Positions 8,032 through 16,498 of a stretch of DNA of 36,065 bases are shown here, in pieces; position 1 is the first letter of the stretch; the number at the start of each line of letters is the position of its first letter. The notes beneath the pieces were generated by a model. It saw nothing but the letters and a program-made list of their open reading frames with translations, was not told the origin of the DNA and made no database searches. Source of the DNA: Pseudomonas sp. CM27 (GTDB lineage Bacteria > Pseudomonadota > Gammaproteobacteria > Pseudomonadales > Pseudomonadaceae). Position numbers and translations under genes: made by a program. The stretch covers positions 1 through 36,065 of the forward strand of contig NZ_JABMCN010000018.1 of NCBI RefSeq assembly GCF_013179515.1. The letters are read 5' to 3'.

Positions 8032-8514
8032 TCAACTTCCAGGGTCTACCACATCGGCATCCAGTGGGCTGATCGACAATTGAACACATTGACGTTGATC
8101 CAGGTTGCAAAAGCGCCAGATGCGCGCTGGCACGGCTGGCTGGGCAAGCGCAAACAGCAGCTGTTGCTCCATCAGGCGGTTGGCCTCAGGGCCGGAGAAC
8201 GTGAAAGTGACAGGCTCTTCATGCGCAGACTCCTGGGGGTTATTGGCGATGGACGGAGTGGGCGCAGCGCTGGATTGCGGGGTGTCGTCGGTTGCTGTTT
8301 CGCCTGCTGACGGGTTGTAGAACGACTTGTAATTGAAGTTCAGCGTCAGGAAAAACAGTGCCGTCAGAAAGAACGGGAAGCCTACCAGGAACCAAGTGTA
8401 CAGCTTTTGGCTGGACTCGCTTAGAAACGGCAGTGTAGCCAGGGCGGATGCCTCGATGATCCCCGCGAAGATGGCAATGATGGTCAGCGGGGCGACAGGT
8501 TGTGATGGGGTCAT
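8032..8514 (-). CDS. Hypothetical protein with two membrane segments
   Basis: The 160-residue protein has two hydrophobic segments near the N-terminus (about residues 8-30 and 39-61), then a Pro/Ser/Thr/Glu-rich linker (about 68-100) and a hydrophilic C-terminal part ending at about WRFCNLDQRQCVQLSISPLD. No family is recognised. The start ATG 8514 has GGAG about 9 bases upstream (minus strand). It converges on argG and stands alone, with an AT-rich 359-base region between it and the response-regulator gene. The CNLDQRQC pair of cysteines is the only notable motif. Function is unknown; the layout suggests a small membrane-anchored accessory protein. Confidence 0.75.
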   Translation of the reverse strand: MTPSQPVAPLTIIAIFAGIIEASALATLPFLSESSQKLYTWFLVGFPFFLTALFFLTLNFNYKSFYNPSAGETATDDTPQSSAAPTPSIANNPQESAHEEPVTFTFSGPEANRLMEQQLLFALAQPAVPARIWRFCNLDQRQCVQLSISPLDADVVDPGS

Positions 8515-8873
8515 ATGGGCCGTCTCCAGCGATTTTGCCCATCTTCACCTCTGAGGTGCAATCAACTGAAGACTGGAGCGCTTCCGGGTGTGGACGCCAG
8601 CATGCTCTGCAGCAGTATTTTTTCTGACTGAGAAGTTGGATGCTTCTTCAAATCAAGGTGAATGTTCAATAGGGTCATTGTTGCAGCCGACTGATACCGT
8701 TTTTAGGTAATAAAGAAGTTGGTTGTTACAACTACTGCCGTTGTGTGTAGGAAATTTCTGTAAGTGATGTAGGTTTCATCTGTTCATCCGTTTCGCCCGG
8801 AAATCGCCGCGCCAGCAGGCGCCCCGTCGGTTATCTTGGCGTGCCAAAGCAATAATGAATGAATGGATATCGC
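8515..8873. other. AT-rich intergenic region between the divergent hypothetical and response-regulator genes
   Basis: This stretch of 359 bases has no gene. It is clearly richer in A and T than its surroundings, mainly at 8615-8790. An 11-base palindrome, GTTGT-T-ACAAC, lies at 8722-8732. No convincing -35/-10 pair was seen. It probably holds the promoters of both flanking genes. Confidence 0.6.
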
Positions 8874-9497
8874 ATGAATAAAGTGCTTATCGTGGATGAT
8901 CATCCGGTCATACGCCTGGCCGTACGCATGCTGATGGAGCGGCATGGGTACGACGTCGTGGCGGAAACCGACAATGGGGTGGCTGCGCTGCAGCTGACAA
9001 GGCAACACCTGCCGGATATCGTGGTTCTGGATATCGGTATCCCGAAACTCGATGGCCTGGAGGTGATTGCCCGCATTGCGACTTTCAGTCCGAAGAGCAA
9101 GGTACTGGTGCTGACATCGCAGGTGCCCGGCAACTTTTCGATGCGCTGCATGCAGGCGGGGGCTGCGGGGTATGTATGCAAGCAACAGGAGCTGACCGAG
9201 CTGCTGAGCGCCATCAAGGCCGTACTGTCGGGCTACAGCTATTTCCCCAACCAGGCCTTGCATGCGTCACGTGGCAGGGGAGGGGGTAGCGAGACAGACA
9301 TGGTCAACCGCCTCTCGGCGCGCGAGATGACCGTATTGCAGCAGCTGGCCCGGGGGCGTTCTAACAAGGAAATCGCTGACAGCATGTACCTCAGCAACAA
9401 GACGGTCAGTACCTACAAGGCGCGGTTGTTGCTCAAGCTGAATGCGCGATCACTCGTCGACTTGATCGAACTGGCACAGCGGCAAGGACTGAACTGA
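8874..9497 (+). CDS. Orphan NarL/LuxR-type response regulator
   Basis: The 207-residue protein has a receiver domain (about 1-120) with acidic pair Asp8-Asp9, phospho-acceptor Asp53 in VVLDIGIPKLDG, switch Thr81 and Lys103. A LuxR/GerE helix-turn-helix follows at about 143-205 (LSAREMTVLQQLARG, then SNKTVSTYKARLLLKL). The makeup resembles the BvgA/EvgA-like branch. ATG 8874 is preferred over ATG 8859 because MNKVLIVDDHPV is the standard N-terminus, although neither has a strong ribosome site. No histidine kinase is next to it, so its sensor must be elsewhere. The long AT-rich leader suggests regulated expression. Confidence 0.92.
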   Translation: MNKVLIVDDHPVIRLAVRMLMERHGYDVVAETDNGVAALQLTRQHLPDIVVLDIGIPKLDGLEVIARIATFSPKSKVLVLTSQVPGNFSMRCMQAGAAGYVCKQQELTELLSAIKAVLSGYSYFPNQALHASRGRGGGSETDMVNRLSAREMTVLQQLARGRSNKEIADSMYLSNKTVSTYKARLLLKLNARSLVDLIELAQRQGLN

Positions 9498-9509
9498 CGG
9501 CGAAGCCGT

Positions 9510-9532
9510 AAAGCCTCCAATCGGGAGGCTTT
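9510..9532. terminator. Hairpin between the response regulator and the PA3496-type gene
   Basis: A 9-bp stem, AAAGCCTCC (9510-9518) / GGAGGCTTT (9524-9532), has a 5-base loop. The T run is short. It lies between two converging genes and can serve both. Confidence 0.65.
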
Positions 9533-9553
9533 GCCAGGGTTGCCGGCCCGGCG

Positions 9554-9730
9554 CTACAGATCGTAGTCGAAATCGGCCAGCTGCTTTTGCAAGCGTCGCT
9601 CTTCGAGCATGTTGTCGATGGTGCGGCGTTTGCTGAGGTTGGTCTTTGCGGTTTCCACCTGGGGCTCCGCTTCATCCTCTACGGCAACAAAATCATCTTC
9701 GATCGACAGGTCGTCTTTATCGCTACTCAT
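9554..9730 (-). CDS. PA3496-family small acidic protein
   Basis: The 58-residue protein begins MSSDKDDLSIEDDF. It has an acidic first half and a basic, probably helical second half (RRTIDNMLEERRLQKQLADFDYDL). It matches in size, charge pattern and position the small protein encoded beside nth in other Pseudomonas (PA3496 family, annotated as putative envelope integrity protein). I see no signal peptide or membrane segment. ATG 9730 is used because GGAG lies 6 bases upstream on the minus strand; an in-frame ATG at 9742 overlaps that ribosome site. It is in the same direction as nth but separated from its end by about 100 bases. Function is not established. Confidence 0.75.
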   Translation of the reverse strand: MSSDKDDLSIEDDFVAVEDEAEPQVETAKTNLSKRRTIDNMLEERRLQKQLADFDYDL

Positions 9731-9834
9731 GAGTCGCTCCAAGCCAAGGGGCCATTGGCCGTCCTTATAACCAGAAAGCAGACGTTGGTAAAAAAGATTT
9801 TTTCAATCGTGCTGGGTGGTTTCTGCCTATTGGC

Positions 9835-10473
9835 TCAATCGTCAGAGGTTTTGTGCTTGTATTCGCACAAATCTTCGATCCGACAGCTGCCGCACCTCGG
9901 CTTGCGCGCCTGGCACACGTAACGCCCGTGCAGGATCAGCCAGTGATGAGCGTCCAGCAGGTAATCCTTCGGTACGAACTTCATCAGCTTTTTCTCCACT
10001 TCCAGCACGGTCTTGCCTGGGGCAATACCCGTGCGGTTGCTGACGCGGAAAATATGCGTATCCACTGCCATGGCTGGCTGGCGGAACGCGGTATTGAGTA
10101 CCACGTTAGCGGTTTTGCGACCCACACCCGGCAGCGCCTCCAGGGCTTCGCGGGTTTGCGGCACCTGGCTGTCGTGAAGTTCGATCAGCAGCCGGCAGGC
10201 TTCAATCACGTTCCTGGCCTTGCTGTTGTATAGCCCGATGGTCTTGATGTACTCGCTTAGGCCTTCAACACCCAAGGCATGGATAGCCTCGGGGGTATTT
10301 GCAACCGGGAACAGGCGGGCGGTAGCCTTGTTGACCCCGACGTCGGTGGATTGCGCGGACAGCGTCACGGCCACCAGCAGCTCGAACGGAGTGGTGTAGG
10401 CCAGTTCGGTCTTGGGGTCGGGGTTGTCTTCGTGCAGCCTGCGAAATATCTCCAGGCGTTTGGCGGCATTCAT
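9835..10473 (-). CDS. nth: Endonuclease III (DNA glycosylase/AP lyase)
   Basis: The 212-residue protein is collinear with E. coli Nth. It removes oxidised pyrimidines and nicks the abasic site. The helix-hairpin-helix LPGVGRKTANVVL carries catalytic Lys120, Asp138 follows in AVDTHIFRV, and the [4Fe-4S] loop has Cys187, Cys194, Cys197 and Cys203 in the C-x6-C-x2-C-x5-C spacing. The frame is open upstream into rnfE, but ATG 10473 gives MNAAKRLEIFRRL and begins 4 bases after the rnfE stop. It is therefore the last gene of the rnf operon, an arrangement found widely in gamma-proteobacteria. Confidence 0.97.
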   Translation of the reverse strand: MNAAKRLEIFRRLHEDNPDPKTELAYTTPFELLVAVTLSAQSTDVGVNKATARLFPVANTPEAIHALGVEGLSEYIKTIGLYNSKARNVIEACRLLIELHDSQVPQTREALEALPGVGRKTANVVLNTAFRQPAMAVDTHIFRVSNRTGIAPGKTVLEVEKKLMKFVPKDYLLDAHHWLILHGRYVCQARKPRCGSCRIEDLCEYKHKTSDD

Positions 10474-10477
10474 GAAA

Positions 10478-11002
10478 TCAGAGCTTTCCTTGACGGCGTG
10501 GATGGGCGGGGCCCGGACGCAGGCGATTGTACAAGGCCACCAGCAGTCCGAGCAGTAGCAGCGCGCCGGGGGCCAGGTTGGCCAGGTGTACATCTGTGAT
10601 GTTGGCCAGCCACTGGCGGCAGGCGCCAAGCAACAGGCAGCAGGCAAACACCGCGCCAAGGTGCGTGGCAAGCAGGCGCCAGCGGCCTCGTTCGGGTAGC
10701 AGGTGGTCAACGGCCAGGCATTGCAGGCACAGCAGGAGCGGGTAGGGGCCGAGGGTAATCGCCAGCGGTAGCAGCCAGGCACGCAGCCCCAGTTGCAAGC
10801 AGGTGAGCAACGCCGCCAGCAGCAGCAAGCTGGCCAGCACATACGCCCAACGGGCCAGCCGCTTGCGCAGCGGTGTCAGCAACAGTTGGTGCAAGCTGGC
10901 TGTCAGCACTGCGCACAAGCCAATGGCGACACCTTCGCGCAGTGTCCGGGTGGCGCCCAGCAAGGACACCAGGCTTGCAGCCAACAGGTAGAACCTATTC
11001 AT
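10478..11002 (-). CDS. rnfE: Rnf complex subunit E homologue, short and divergent
   Basis: The 174-residue membrane protein has about five to six hydrophobic segments. Position in the operon (after rnfG, before nth) and residual similarity identify it as RnfE/NqrD-like, but typical RnfE has about 230 residues. In normal RnfE, cysteines in LLGLCPLL and IVTNC help bind the intramembrane [2Fe-2S] cluster shared with RnfA. Here the first region reads SLVSLLGATRT with no Cys; the second reads LLLCLQCLAVD, where one Cys is kept in line with TNC. ATG 11002 overlaps the end of rnfG by 8 bases. The assignment rests as much on context as on sequence. Confidence 0.75.
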   Translation of the reverse strand: MNRFYLLAASLVSLLGATRTLREGVAIGLCAVLTASLHQLLLTPLRKRLARWAYVLASLLLLAALLTCLQLGLRAWLLPLAITLGPYPLLLCLQCLAVDHLLPERGRWRLLATHLGAVFACCLLLGACRQWLANITDVHLANLAPGALLLLGLLVALYNRLRPGPAHPRRQGKL

Positions 11003-11597
11003 CCAGGGCGCCCTCCAGCAGCCTGCCACGTTGTTCATCGAAATAGCCCAGCGCTTCCTGCAAGGCGGTGATCACTGCCCGCGAGGTCACGGTTGCGCCG
11101 GCCAGCTGGTCAAAGTCACCGTGGTCCCGTTCAAGCGCCCAGTGATCGCCCAGATGGCGATTGGCAAATTGGTCCAGCCAGTGCACCTGCGGGTCGCCCA
11201 GGCGTGCCCCCAGCCCCGGGCTTTCCTGCTGTTCGACCACCTGGCTGGCAATCAACCGGCCGTCTGTGGCGATGGTGACGCTCAGTACGATTGGCCCGGC
11301 GTAGCCCTGGGCCTGGGTGACCAGAATGATCGCGCTTGGCTTGCCCGTCAGGGTGGCCCGGTAAGCCGCCAGGATGCGGCTGGCTGGCCGCTGTGCAGCA
11401 GGTGTTGGCAAAGGGTTGTCCAGCGGCTGGTTGTCGTAGCTGCCGGCGGGCAGCACCGCCAGTCGTTGGCGAGTTTGCAGTTGCTTCTCGGCGCTGACGA
11501 TCGCCGGCCGGGTCCACTGCCGCCATGCCAGGGTAGTGGACACAGCAATGGCTGCGGTCAGCAGCAACAGGCCCGCGTCGCGCGCCAGGCGGTTCAT
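10995..11597 (-). CDS. rnfG: Rnf complex subunit G homologue (covalent FMN)
   Basis: The 200-residue protein has one N-terminal membrane anchor (about residues 8-25) and a periplasmic FMN-binding domain. The flavinylation site DQLAGAT-VTS near the C-terminus fits the ApbE target rule D-x-x-[S/T]-G-A-T, except for Ala at the S/T position. The flavin-bearing Thr is present. The segments GYAGPIVLSVTI and ESPGLGARL are typical of RnfG. ATG 11597 overlaps the rnfD stop by 4 bases (ATGA), so translation is coupled. In complete Rnf, RnfG passes electrons between the RnfD flavin and the membrane iron-sulfur centre. Confidence 0.88.
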   Translation of the reverse strand: MNRLARDAGLLLLTAAIAVSTTLAWRQWTRPAIVSAEKQLQTRQRLAVLPAGSYDNQPLDNPLPTPAAQRPASRILAAYRATLTGKPSAIILVTQAQGYAGPIVLSVTIATDGRLIASQVVEQQESPGLGARLGDPQVHWLDQFANRHLGDHWALERDHGDFDQLAGATVTSRAVITALQEALGYFDEQRGRLLEGALDE

Positions 11598-12568
11598 CGA
11601 GCGGCCTGCTGGCGCTGCAGGGCCAGGCGGTCGAGCGCCGGTGCCATGAGGTTCATCAGCAGGATGGCGAAGGCCGTGCCATCCGGGTAGCTGCCCCAGG
11701 TGCGAATGAGGTAGATGAGCAGCCCTGTGCCCACCCCGAAGTACAGCCTGGCCCATTCGCTCCTGGGACCGGATACAGGTTCGGTGGCAATGAAGAACGC
11801 CGCCAGCATGGTCGAACCGGAGAACAGGTGCAGCAAGGGCGAGCCATTGGAGTCCGACCCCGAACCGTTCCAGCCCAGCAGGCTGAACAGCGCCAGCCCT
11901 GCCAGCAACCCCGCAGGGGCATGCCAGCTGATTACTCTGCGCTGTAGCAAGAAAAGGCCGCCCAGCAGAAAGGCCAGGTTCACCCATTCGCTGCCCCGCC
12001 CGCCAATGCTGCCGAAGCCTGGGTGACTGGCGAACAGTTCATCGATGGTCAGGCTGCGGTTGTGGCGCAGGCCGTCGAGCAGTGTCGGTCGGGCCCAGGC
12101 ATCGACCTGGTCGCCCCCGGCAAACACCTGTTGCAGGCTGTCCAGCAGGCCGGGTGCCGGCCCTGGCCAATGGTTCATCTGCAGCGGGAAGCTCAGCAGC
12201 ACGAAGGCATAGCCGACCATGGCCGGGTTGAACAGATTGCGCCCGACACCGCCAAAGGCCTGTTTGCCAATGCCAATGGCAACGCTCGCGGCAGCCACGG
12301 GTAACCACCAAGGGGCCAGGGCGGGCAAGGAGGCCGCCAGCAATACGGCGGTTACCAGCGCGCTGCCATCGTTCAGCGCCGCACCCGGCGGTTGTGCCCG
12401 TACCGTCACCAGCAACGCTTCGCACAGCAGGGCGGCACTGGCGCTTAGCAGAAGGTTCAGCAGCACTCCCCAGCCTTGCAGCCACAGCAACGTCAGCAGG
12501 CCAGGGCTGCAGGCCAGCAGTACCAGGCCCATGCTGGTGCGCAGCCGCGGGTCGGGAACGGTTTTCAT
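11594..12568 (-). CDS. rnfD: Rnf complex subunit D homologue (membrane flavoprotein)
   Basis: The 324-residue NqrB/RnfD-family integral membrane protein has about eight to nine hydrophobic segments. Recognisable parts are FGGVGRNLFNPAMVGYAF, LFSGSTMLAAFFIATEPVSG with Thr253 aligned with the covalently flavinylated Thr of the SGATM site in E. coli RsxD, and the C-terminal YPDGTAFAILLMNLMAP. The flavin site is thus kept, with Ser for Ala beside it. The frame is open upstream, but ATG 12568 gives MKTVPDPRLRTSMG and overlaps the rnfA stop by 4 bases. In an intact operon rnfB and rnfC would come between rnfA and rnfD; here there is no room for them. Confidence 0.92.
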   Translation of the reverse strand: MKTVPDPRLRTSMGLVLLACSPGLLTLLWLQGWGVLLNLLLSASAALLCEALLVTVRAQPPGAALNDGSALVTAVLLAASLPALAPWWLPVAAASVAIGIGKQAFGGVGRNLFNPAMVGYAFVLLSFPLQMNHWPGPAPGLLDSLQQVFAGGDQVDAWARPTLLDGLRHNRSLTIDELFASHPGFGSIGGRGSEWVNLAFLLGGLFLLQRRVISWHAPAGLLAGLALFSLLGWNGSGSDSNGSPLLHLFSGSTMLAAFFIATEPVSGPRSEWARLYFGVGTGLLIYLIRTWGSYPDGTAFAILLMNLMAPALDRLALQRQQAAR

Positions 12569-13113
12569 GGTGCGAAAAACCCGTTGAAAGCGGAAAATGC
12601 CATGGCCATTATCCCGGCACCCAGCAATTCGATGGGCAGACCGCGTAGTGCGCCAGGGATGTCGGCGTGGGCACAGCGCTCGCGCAGGTCGGCAAACAGC
12701 GCCAGCGCCAGCCAGAAGCCGGCACCGGCCAGCAGGGCTTGCAGCAGCGTTGCCAGCCATGTGCTGTCGCTGCTTGTCTGCTGCAGGGCCAGGCCCAACA
12801 CTGCGGCATTTCCCAGTAGCAGTGTCGGCCGACCCACCATGGCCCAGGCCGGACGCCACATGGCCAGCAATTGCGGTACGCCCCAGGCGAGCAGCGCCAG
12901 CCATGGCAACAGCAGAAACAGGACAAAGTCCTGCGCCTGCAGCGGCACAAGCACTGCGCGCACCAGCAGCTGACCACCGATCACGCCCAGGGCAATGCAC
13001 AATGCGCAGGCCAGGCCGTGCACATGCACGTGCAGCCTGGGAACGGGCTGTTGCAGCAGGCACAGTTGATTGACCAGCGCGGCACTGACCAACACCAGAA
13101 TGTAGTCGTTCAT
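12565..13113 (-). CDS. rnfA: Rnf complex subunit A homologue lacking the Fe-S cysteines
   Basis: The 182-residue protein has about six hydrophobic segments and the RnfA N-terminus (MNDYILVLVSAALVNQ) and C-terminus (RERCAHADIPGALRG, then ELLGAGIMAMAFSAF). E. coli RsxA has cysteines in FLGLCPFMG and TTNCAVLG that bind the intramembrane [2Fe-2S] cluster. Aligned by eye, the first region here is QQPVPRLHV (Val for Cys) and the second is LGNAAVLG (Ala for Cys). The protein is slightly shorter than the usual ~193 residues and has a HVHVH stretch in the first loop. ATG 13113 is the start; the frame continues upstream without a family match. It is the first gene of the rnfADGE-nth operon. Confidence 0.86.
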   Translation of the reverse strand: MNDYILVLVSAALVNQLCLLQQPVPRLHVHVHGLACALCIALGVIGGQLLVRAVLVPLQAQDFVLFLLLPWLALLAWGVPQLLAMWRPAWAMVGRPTLLLGNAAVLGLALQQTSSDSTWLATLLQALLAGAGFWLALALFADLRERCAHADIPGALRGLPIELLGAGIMAMAFSAFNGFFAP

Positions 13114-13170
13114 GGCATGACGATAGCCGGAAATCGTGGCGAGGGTCCGGTCACCAAGGGCTGAAAGCAA

Positions 13171-13194
13171 TGCCCCGGCACGAGGGCCGGGGCA
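13171..13194 (-). terminator. Hairpin between metG and rnfA
   Basis: A 9-bp GC-rich stem, TGCCCCGGC (13171-13179) / GCCGGGGCA (13186-13194), has no proper U tract on the minus strand. It may only attenuate read-through from metG into the rnf operon. Confidence 0.5.
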
Positions 13195-13200
13195 GGGAGC

Positions 13201-15240
13201 TTACTTGATGCGTTGACCTGGCTTGGCGCCGCTGTCCGGGCTCAGCAGGTAGATTTCCTCACCGCCAGGGCCCGCAGCCATGACCATACCCTCGGACACG
13301 CCAAAGCGCATCTTGCGCGGTTTGAGGTTGGCCACCATCATGGTCAGGCGGCCTTCGAGTTGGGACGGGTCGGGGTAGGCCGACTTGATCCCGGAGAACA
13401 CATTGCGGCGCTCGTCACCAATGTCCAGGGTCAGTTGCAGCAACTTGTCGGCACCCGCCACGGCTTCGGCCTTGACGATCAGCGCCACGCGCAGGTCGAC
13501 GGCAGCGAAGGTATCGAACTCGATCTCCGCCGACAGCGGGTCCTTGGTCAGCTCGCCATTGCCCGCCGGGGCCTTAGCTTCGGCGGCCAGCAGGTCTTCC
13601 TTGCTGGCAGCGACCATGGCCTCGACCTTGGCCAGTTCGATGCGGCTCATCAGCGCCTTGAACGGGTTCAGCGCATGGTTTTCCAGGCGCGACAGGTGGT
13701 CGTTCCAGGTCAATGGCGCCACGTTGAGGAACGCTTCGGCGTCGGCGGCCAGCACCGGCAGCACAGGCTTGAGGAAGATCACCAGCTGGCGGAACAGGTT
13801 GATACCCTGGGCGCAGATGGCCTGCACTTCATCCTGCTTGCCTTCCTGCTTGGCCAGCGACCACGGTGCCTTGTCGGCGATCCAGGCGTTGGCACGGTCG
13901 GCGAGTGCCATGATTTCGCGCATGGCGCGGCCGAAGTCGCGCGCTTCATACGCTTCGGCAATGGACGGCGCGGCGGCCAGGAAAGCTTCGGTGAGCTCTG
14001 GCGCGGCATCGCCGGCTACCATCACGCCCTCGTTGCCCTTGTGGATGAACCCGGCGCAGCGGCTGGCGATGTTGACCACCTTGCCGACCAGGTCGGAGTT
14101 GACCTTCTGCACGAAGTCTTCGAGGTTCAGGTCGAGGTCATCGACGCCACGGCCCAGCTTGGCCGCGTAGTAGTAGCGCAGGTATTCCGGCTGCAGGTGG
14201 TCGAGGTAGGTGCGGGCCTTGATGAAGGTGCCGCGCGACTTGGACATCTTGGCGCCGTTGACGGTCAGGTAGCCGTGTACGTTGACCGCGGTCGGCTTGC
14301 GGAAGCCGGCGCCTTCGAGCATGGCTGGCCAGAACAGGGCGTGGAAGTTGACGATGTCCTTGCCGATGAAGTGGTACAGCTCGGCCTTGGAGTCCTGGTT
14401 CCAGAAGGCATCGAAATCCAGCTCCGGGCGGCGTGCGCAGAGGTTCTTGAAGCTGGCCATGTAGCCGATCGGCGCATCCAGCCACACGTAGAAGTACTTG
14501 CCCGGCTCGCCCGGGATCTCGAAGCCGAAGTACGGCGCATCGCGGGAGATGTCCCACTCCTGCAGGCCCGAGTCCAGCCATTCGGCCAGCTTGTTGGCGA
14601 CCGCGTCCTGCAGGGTGCCGCTGCGGGTCCACTGCTGCAGCATGGCCTGGAAGTCTGGCAGCTTGAAGAAGAAGTGCTGGGAATCACGCAGTACCGGGGT
14701 GGCACCCGAGATGGCCGACTTGGGATTTTTCAGCTCGGTGGGCGCGTAGGTGGCGCCGCATTTTTCGCAGTTGTCGCCGTACTGGTCTTCGGCCGCGCAT
14801 TTCGGGCAAGTGCCCTTGATGAAGCGGTCGGCGAGGAACATGCCCTTTTCCGGGTCGAAATACTGGGTCACCGAACGGGTGGCGATGTGCCCGGCTTCAC
14901 GCAGGCGCGTGTAGATCAGGCTGGACAGTTCGCGGTTTTCTTCGCTGTGGGTGGAGTGGAAGTTGTCGAAGTCCACCAGGAAGTCGGCGAAGTCGCTGCT
15001 GTGCTCGGCCTGGACGTTGGCAATCAGCTGTTCCGGCGTGATGCCTTCCTTCTCAGCGCGCAGCATGATCGCCGAACCGTGGGCGTCGTCGGCGCAGACA
15101 TAGATGCACTGGTTGCCGCGCAGCTTCTGGAAGCGCACCCACATGTCCGTCTGGATGTACTCCAGCATATGGCCAAGATGGATCGATCCATTGGCATAGG
15201 GCAGGGCGCTGGTGACGAGAATCTGACGTGGCTCGGACAT
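13201..15240 (-). CDS. metG: Methionyl-tRNA synthetase
   Basis: The 679-residue class I synthetase charges initiator and elongator tRNAMet. It shows the HIGH-like motif HLGH (in GSIHLGHML), a zinc knuckle [18 protein letters not shown], and the KMSKSRG loop. The C-terminal ~110 residues form the EMAP-II/Trbp111 tRNA-binding and dimerisation domain ([14 protein letters not shown] ... [16 protein letters not shown]). ATG 15240 gives [18 protein letters not shown]; the frame is open upstream to 15333 without homology. It diverges from apbC with a likely promoter at 15292-15320. Confidence 0.98.
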   Translation of the reverse strand: MSEPRQILVTSALPYANGSIHLGHMLEYIQTDMWVRFQKLRGNQCIYVCADDAHGSAIMLRAEKEGITPEQLIANVQAEHSSDFADFLVDFDNFHSTHSEENRELSSLIYTRLREAGHIATRSVTQYFDPEKGMFLADRFIKGTCPKCAAEDQYGDNCEKCGATYAPTELKNPKSAISGATPVLRDSQHFFFKLPDFQAMLQQWTRSGTLQDAVANKLAEWLDSGLQEWDISRDAPYFGFEIPGEPGKYFYVWLDAPIGYMASFKNLCARRPELDFDAFWNQDSKAELYHFIGKDIVNFHALFWPAMLEGAGFRKPTAVNVHGYLTVNGAKMSKSRGTFIKARTYLDHLQPEYLRYYYAAKLGRGVDDLDLNLEDFVQKVNSDLVGKVVNIASRCAGFIHKGNEGVMVAGDAAPELTEAFLAAAPSIAEAYEARDFGRAMREIMALADRANAWIADKAPWSLAKQEGKQDEVQAICAQGINLFRQLVIFLKPVLPVLAADAEAFLNVAPLTWNDHLSRLENHALNPFKALMSRIELAKVEAMVAASKEDLLAAEAKAPAGNGELTKDPLSAEIEFDTFAAVDLRVALIVKAEAVAGADKLLQLTLDIGDERRNVFSGIKSAYPDPSQLEGRLTMMVANLKPRKMRFGVSEGMVMAAGPGGEEIYLLSPDSGAKPGQRIK

Positions 15241-15291
15241 GGTGGCTCGGCTACTTATCTGGCTACGGGGTAAAAATGAGGGTGATCGGCC

Positions 15292-15320
15292 ACTATAAAG
15301 GGCTGGCGAATATATTTCAC
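15292..15320 (-). promoter_or_regulatory. Putative metG promoter
   Basis: On the minus strand there is a -35 GTGAAA (15315-15320), a 17-base spacer and a -10 TATAGT (15292-15297), 51 bases upstream of the metG start codon. Match quality is moderate and the spacing is ideal. Confidence 0.5.
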
Positions 15321-15398
15321 CCAGCAGAAGCATCTGCGGACGATTGACGGGTTAGGATAGGCGCCTGTTTTATATTCAGTTTGCCAATGGGAGTGTCC

Positions 15399-16493
15399 AT
15401 GAGTGCCGTCACCCGTGCCGCCGTCGAAGGCGTGCTTCGCCAGTACACCGACCCCTACCTGAACCAGGACCCGGTCAGCGCCGGTTGCGTGCGCGCCATC
15501 GATATCCAGGGTGGGCAGGTCAGCGTGCAGTTGCAGCTGGGGTATGCCGCAGGGCTGTTCAAGAACGGCTGGGCCCAGGTGCTGCAGACCGCTATCGGCA
15601 ACCTTGACGGCGTCAGCGGCGCCCAGGTGTCGATCGACTGCGTCGTGGCTGCGCACAAGGCCCAGGCCCAGGTGCCGGCCATGGCCAACGTCAAGAACAT
15701 CATCGCCGTGGCCTCGGGCAAGGGCGGTGTGGGCAAGTCGACCACCGCAGCCAACCTGGCCCTGGCCCTGGCCCGCGAAGGTGCACGGGTCGGTATCCTC
15801 GATGCCGATATCTACGGCCCTAGCCAGGGCGTGATGTTCGGTATCGCCGAGGGCACTCGCCCGCAGATTCGCGAGCAGAAGTGGTTTGTGCCGATCAAGG
15901 CCCATGGCGTCGAAGTGATGTCCATGGCGTTCCTTACCGACGACAACACGCCTATGGTCTGGCGTGGCCCGATGGTTTCCGGTGCATTGCTGCAACTGGT
16001 GACCCAGACTGCCTGGGATGACCTGGACTACCTGGTGATCGACATGCCGCCGGGCACCGGTGACATTCAGCTGACCCTGGCGCAGAAGGTGCCGGTGGCC
16101 GGCTCGGTGATCGTCACCACGCCACAGGACCTGGCGCTGCTGGATGCCAAAAAAGGCGTGGAGATGTTCCGCAAGGTCAATATCCCGGTGCTGGGCGTGG
16201 TCGAGAACATGGCCGTGCATATCTGCTCGAACTGCGGCCATGCCGAGCATCTGTTTGGTGAGGGTGGTGGGGAGAAGCTGGCGAGCCAGTACGGCGTCGA
16301 CCTGCTGGCGTCACTGCCGTTGTCGATGTTGATCCGCGAGCAGGCCGACAGTGGCAAGCCAACGGCGATTGCCGAGCCGGAAAGCCAGATTGCCATGGTC
16401 TACCAGGAACTGGCGCGCCAGGTGGGCGCCCGGATCGTCCTGCAGGAAGCAGCAGCACCTGCCATGCCGAGCATCACCATCAGCGAAGATTGA
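15399..16493 (+). CDS. apbC: Mrp/ApbC-type P-loop ATPase, iron-sulfur carrier
   Basis: The 364-residue protein has an N-terminal MIP18/DUF59-like domain (about 5-85), then a MinD/ParA-type ATPase domain with deviant Walker A GKGGVGKSTT (about 107-116), LDADIYGPSQG and the DMPPGTGD segment. CSNCGH (about 275) provides the C-x2-C that binds a [4Fe-4S] cluster between two subunits. ApbC/Mrp proteins carry and insert Fe-S clusters. ATG 15399 is used because GGAG (15389-15392) precedes it by 6 bases. It is divergent from metG, the usual neighbour in Pseudomonas. A REP element and a bidirectional terminator follow. Confidence 0.95.
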   Translation: MSAVTRAAVEGVLRQYTDPYLNQDPVSAGCVRAIDIQGGQVSVQLQLGYAAGLFKNGWAQVLQTAIGNLDGVSGAQVSIDCVVAAHKAQAQVPAMANVKNIIAVASGKGGVGKSTTAANLALALAREGARVGILDADIYGPSQGVMFGIAEGTRPQIREQKWFVPIKAHGVEVMSMAFLTDDNTPMVWRGPMVSGALLQLVTQTAWDDLDYLVIDMPPGTGDIQLTLAQKVPVAGSVIVTTPQDLALLDAKKGVEMFRKVNIPVLGVVENMAVHICSNCGHAEHLFGEGGGEKLASQYGVDLLASLPLSMLIREQADSGKPTAIAEPESQIAMVYQELARQVGARIVLQEAAAPAMPSITISED

Positions 16494-16498
16494 CCTGA

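Noticed and set aside
13213..15273. 686-codon open frame on the plus strand, antisense to metG
   Set aside because: It mirrors metG, which has all synthetase motifs. Long antisense frames are expected from GC3-biased codon use; the product has no recognisable domain and no ribosome site was identified.
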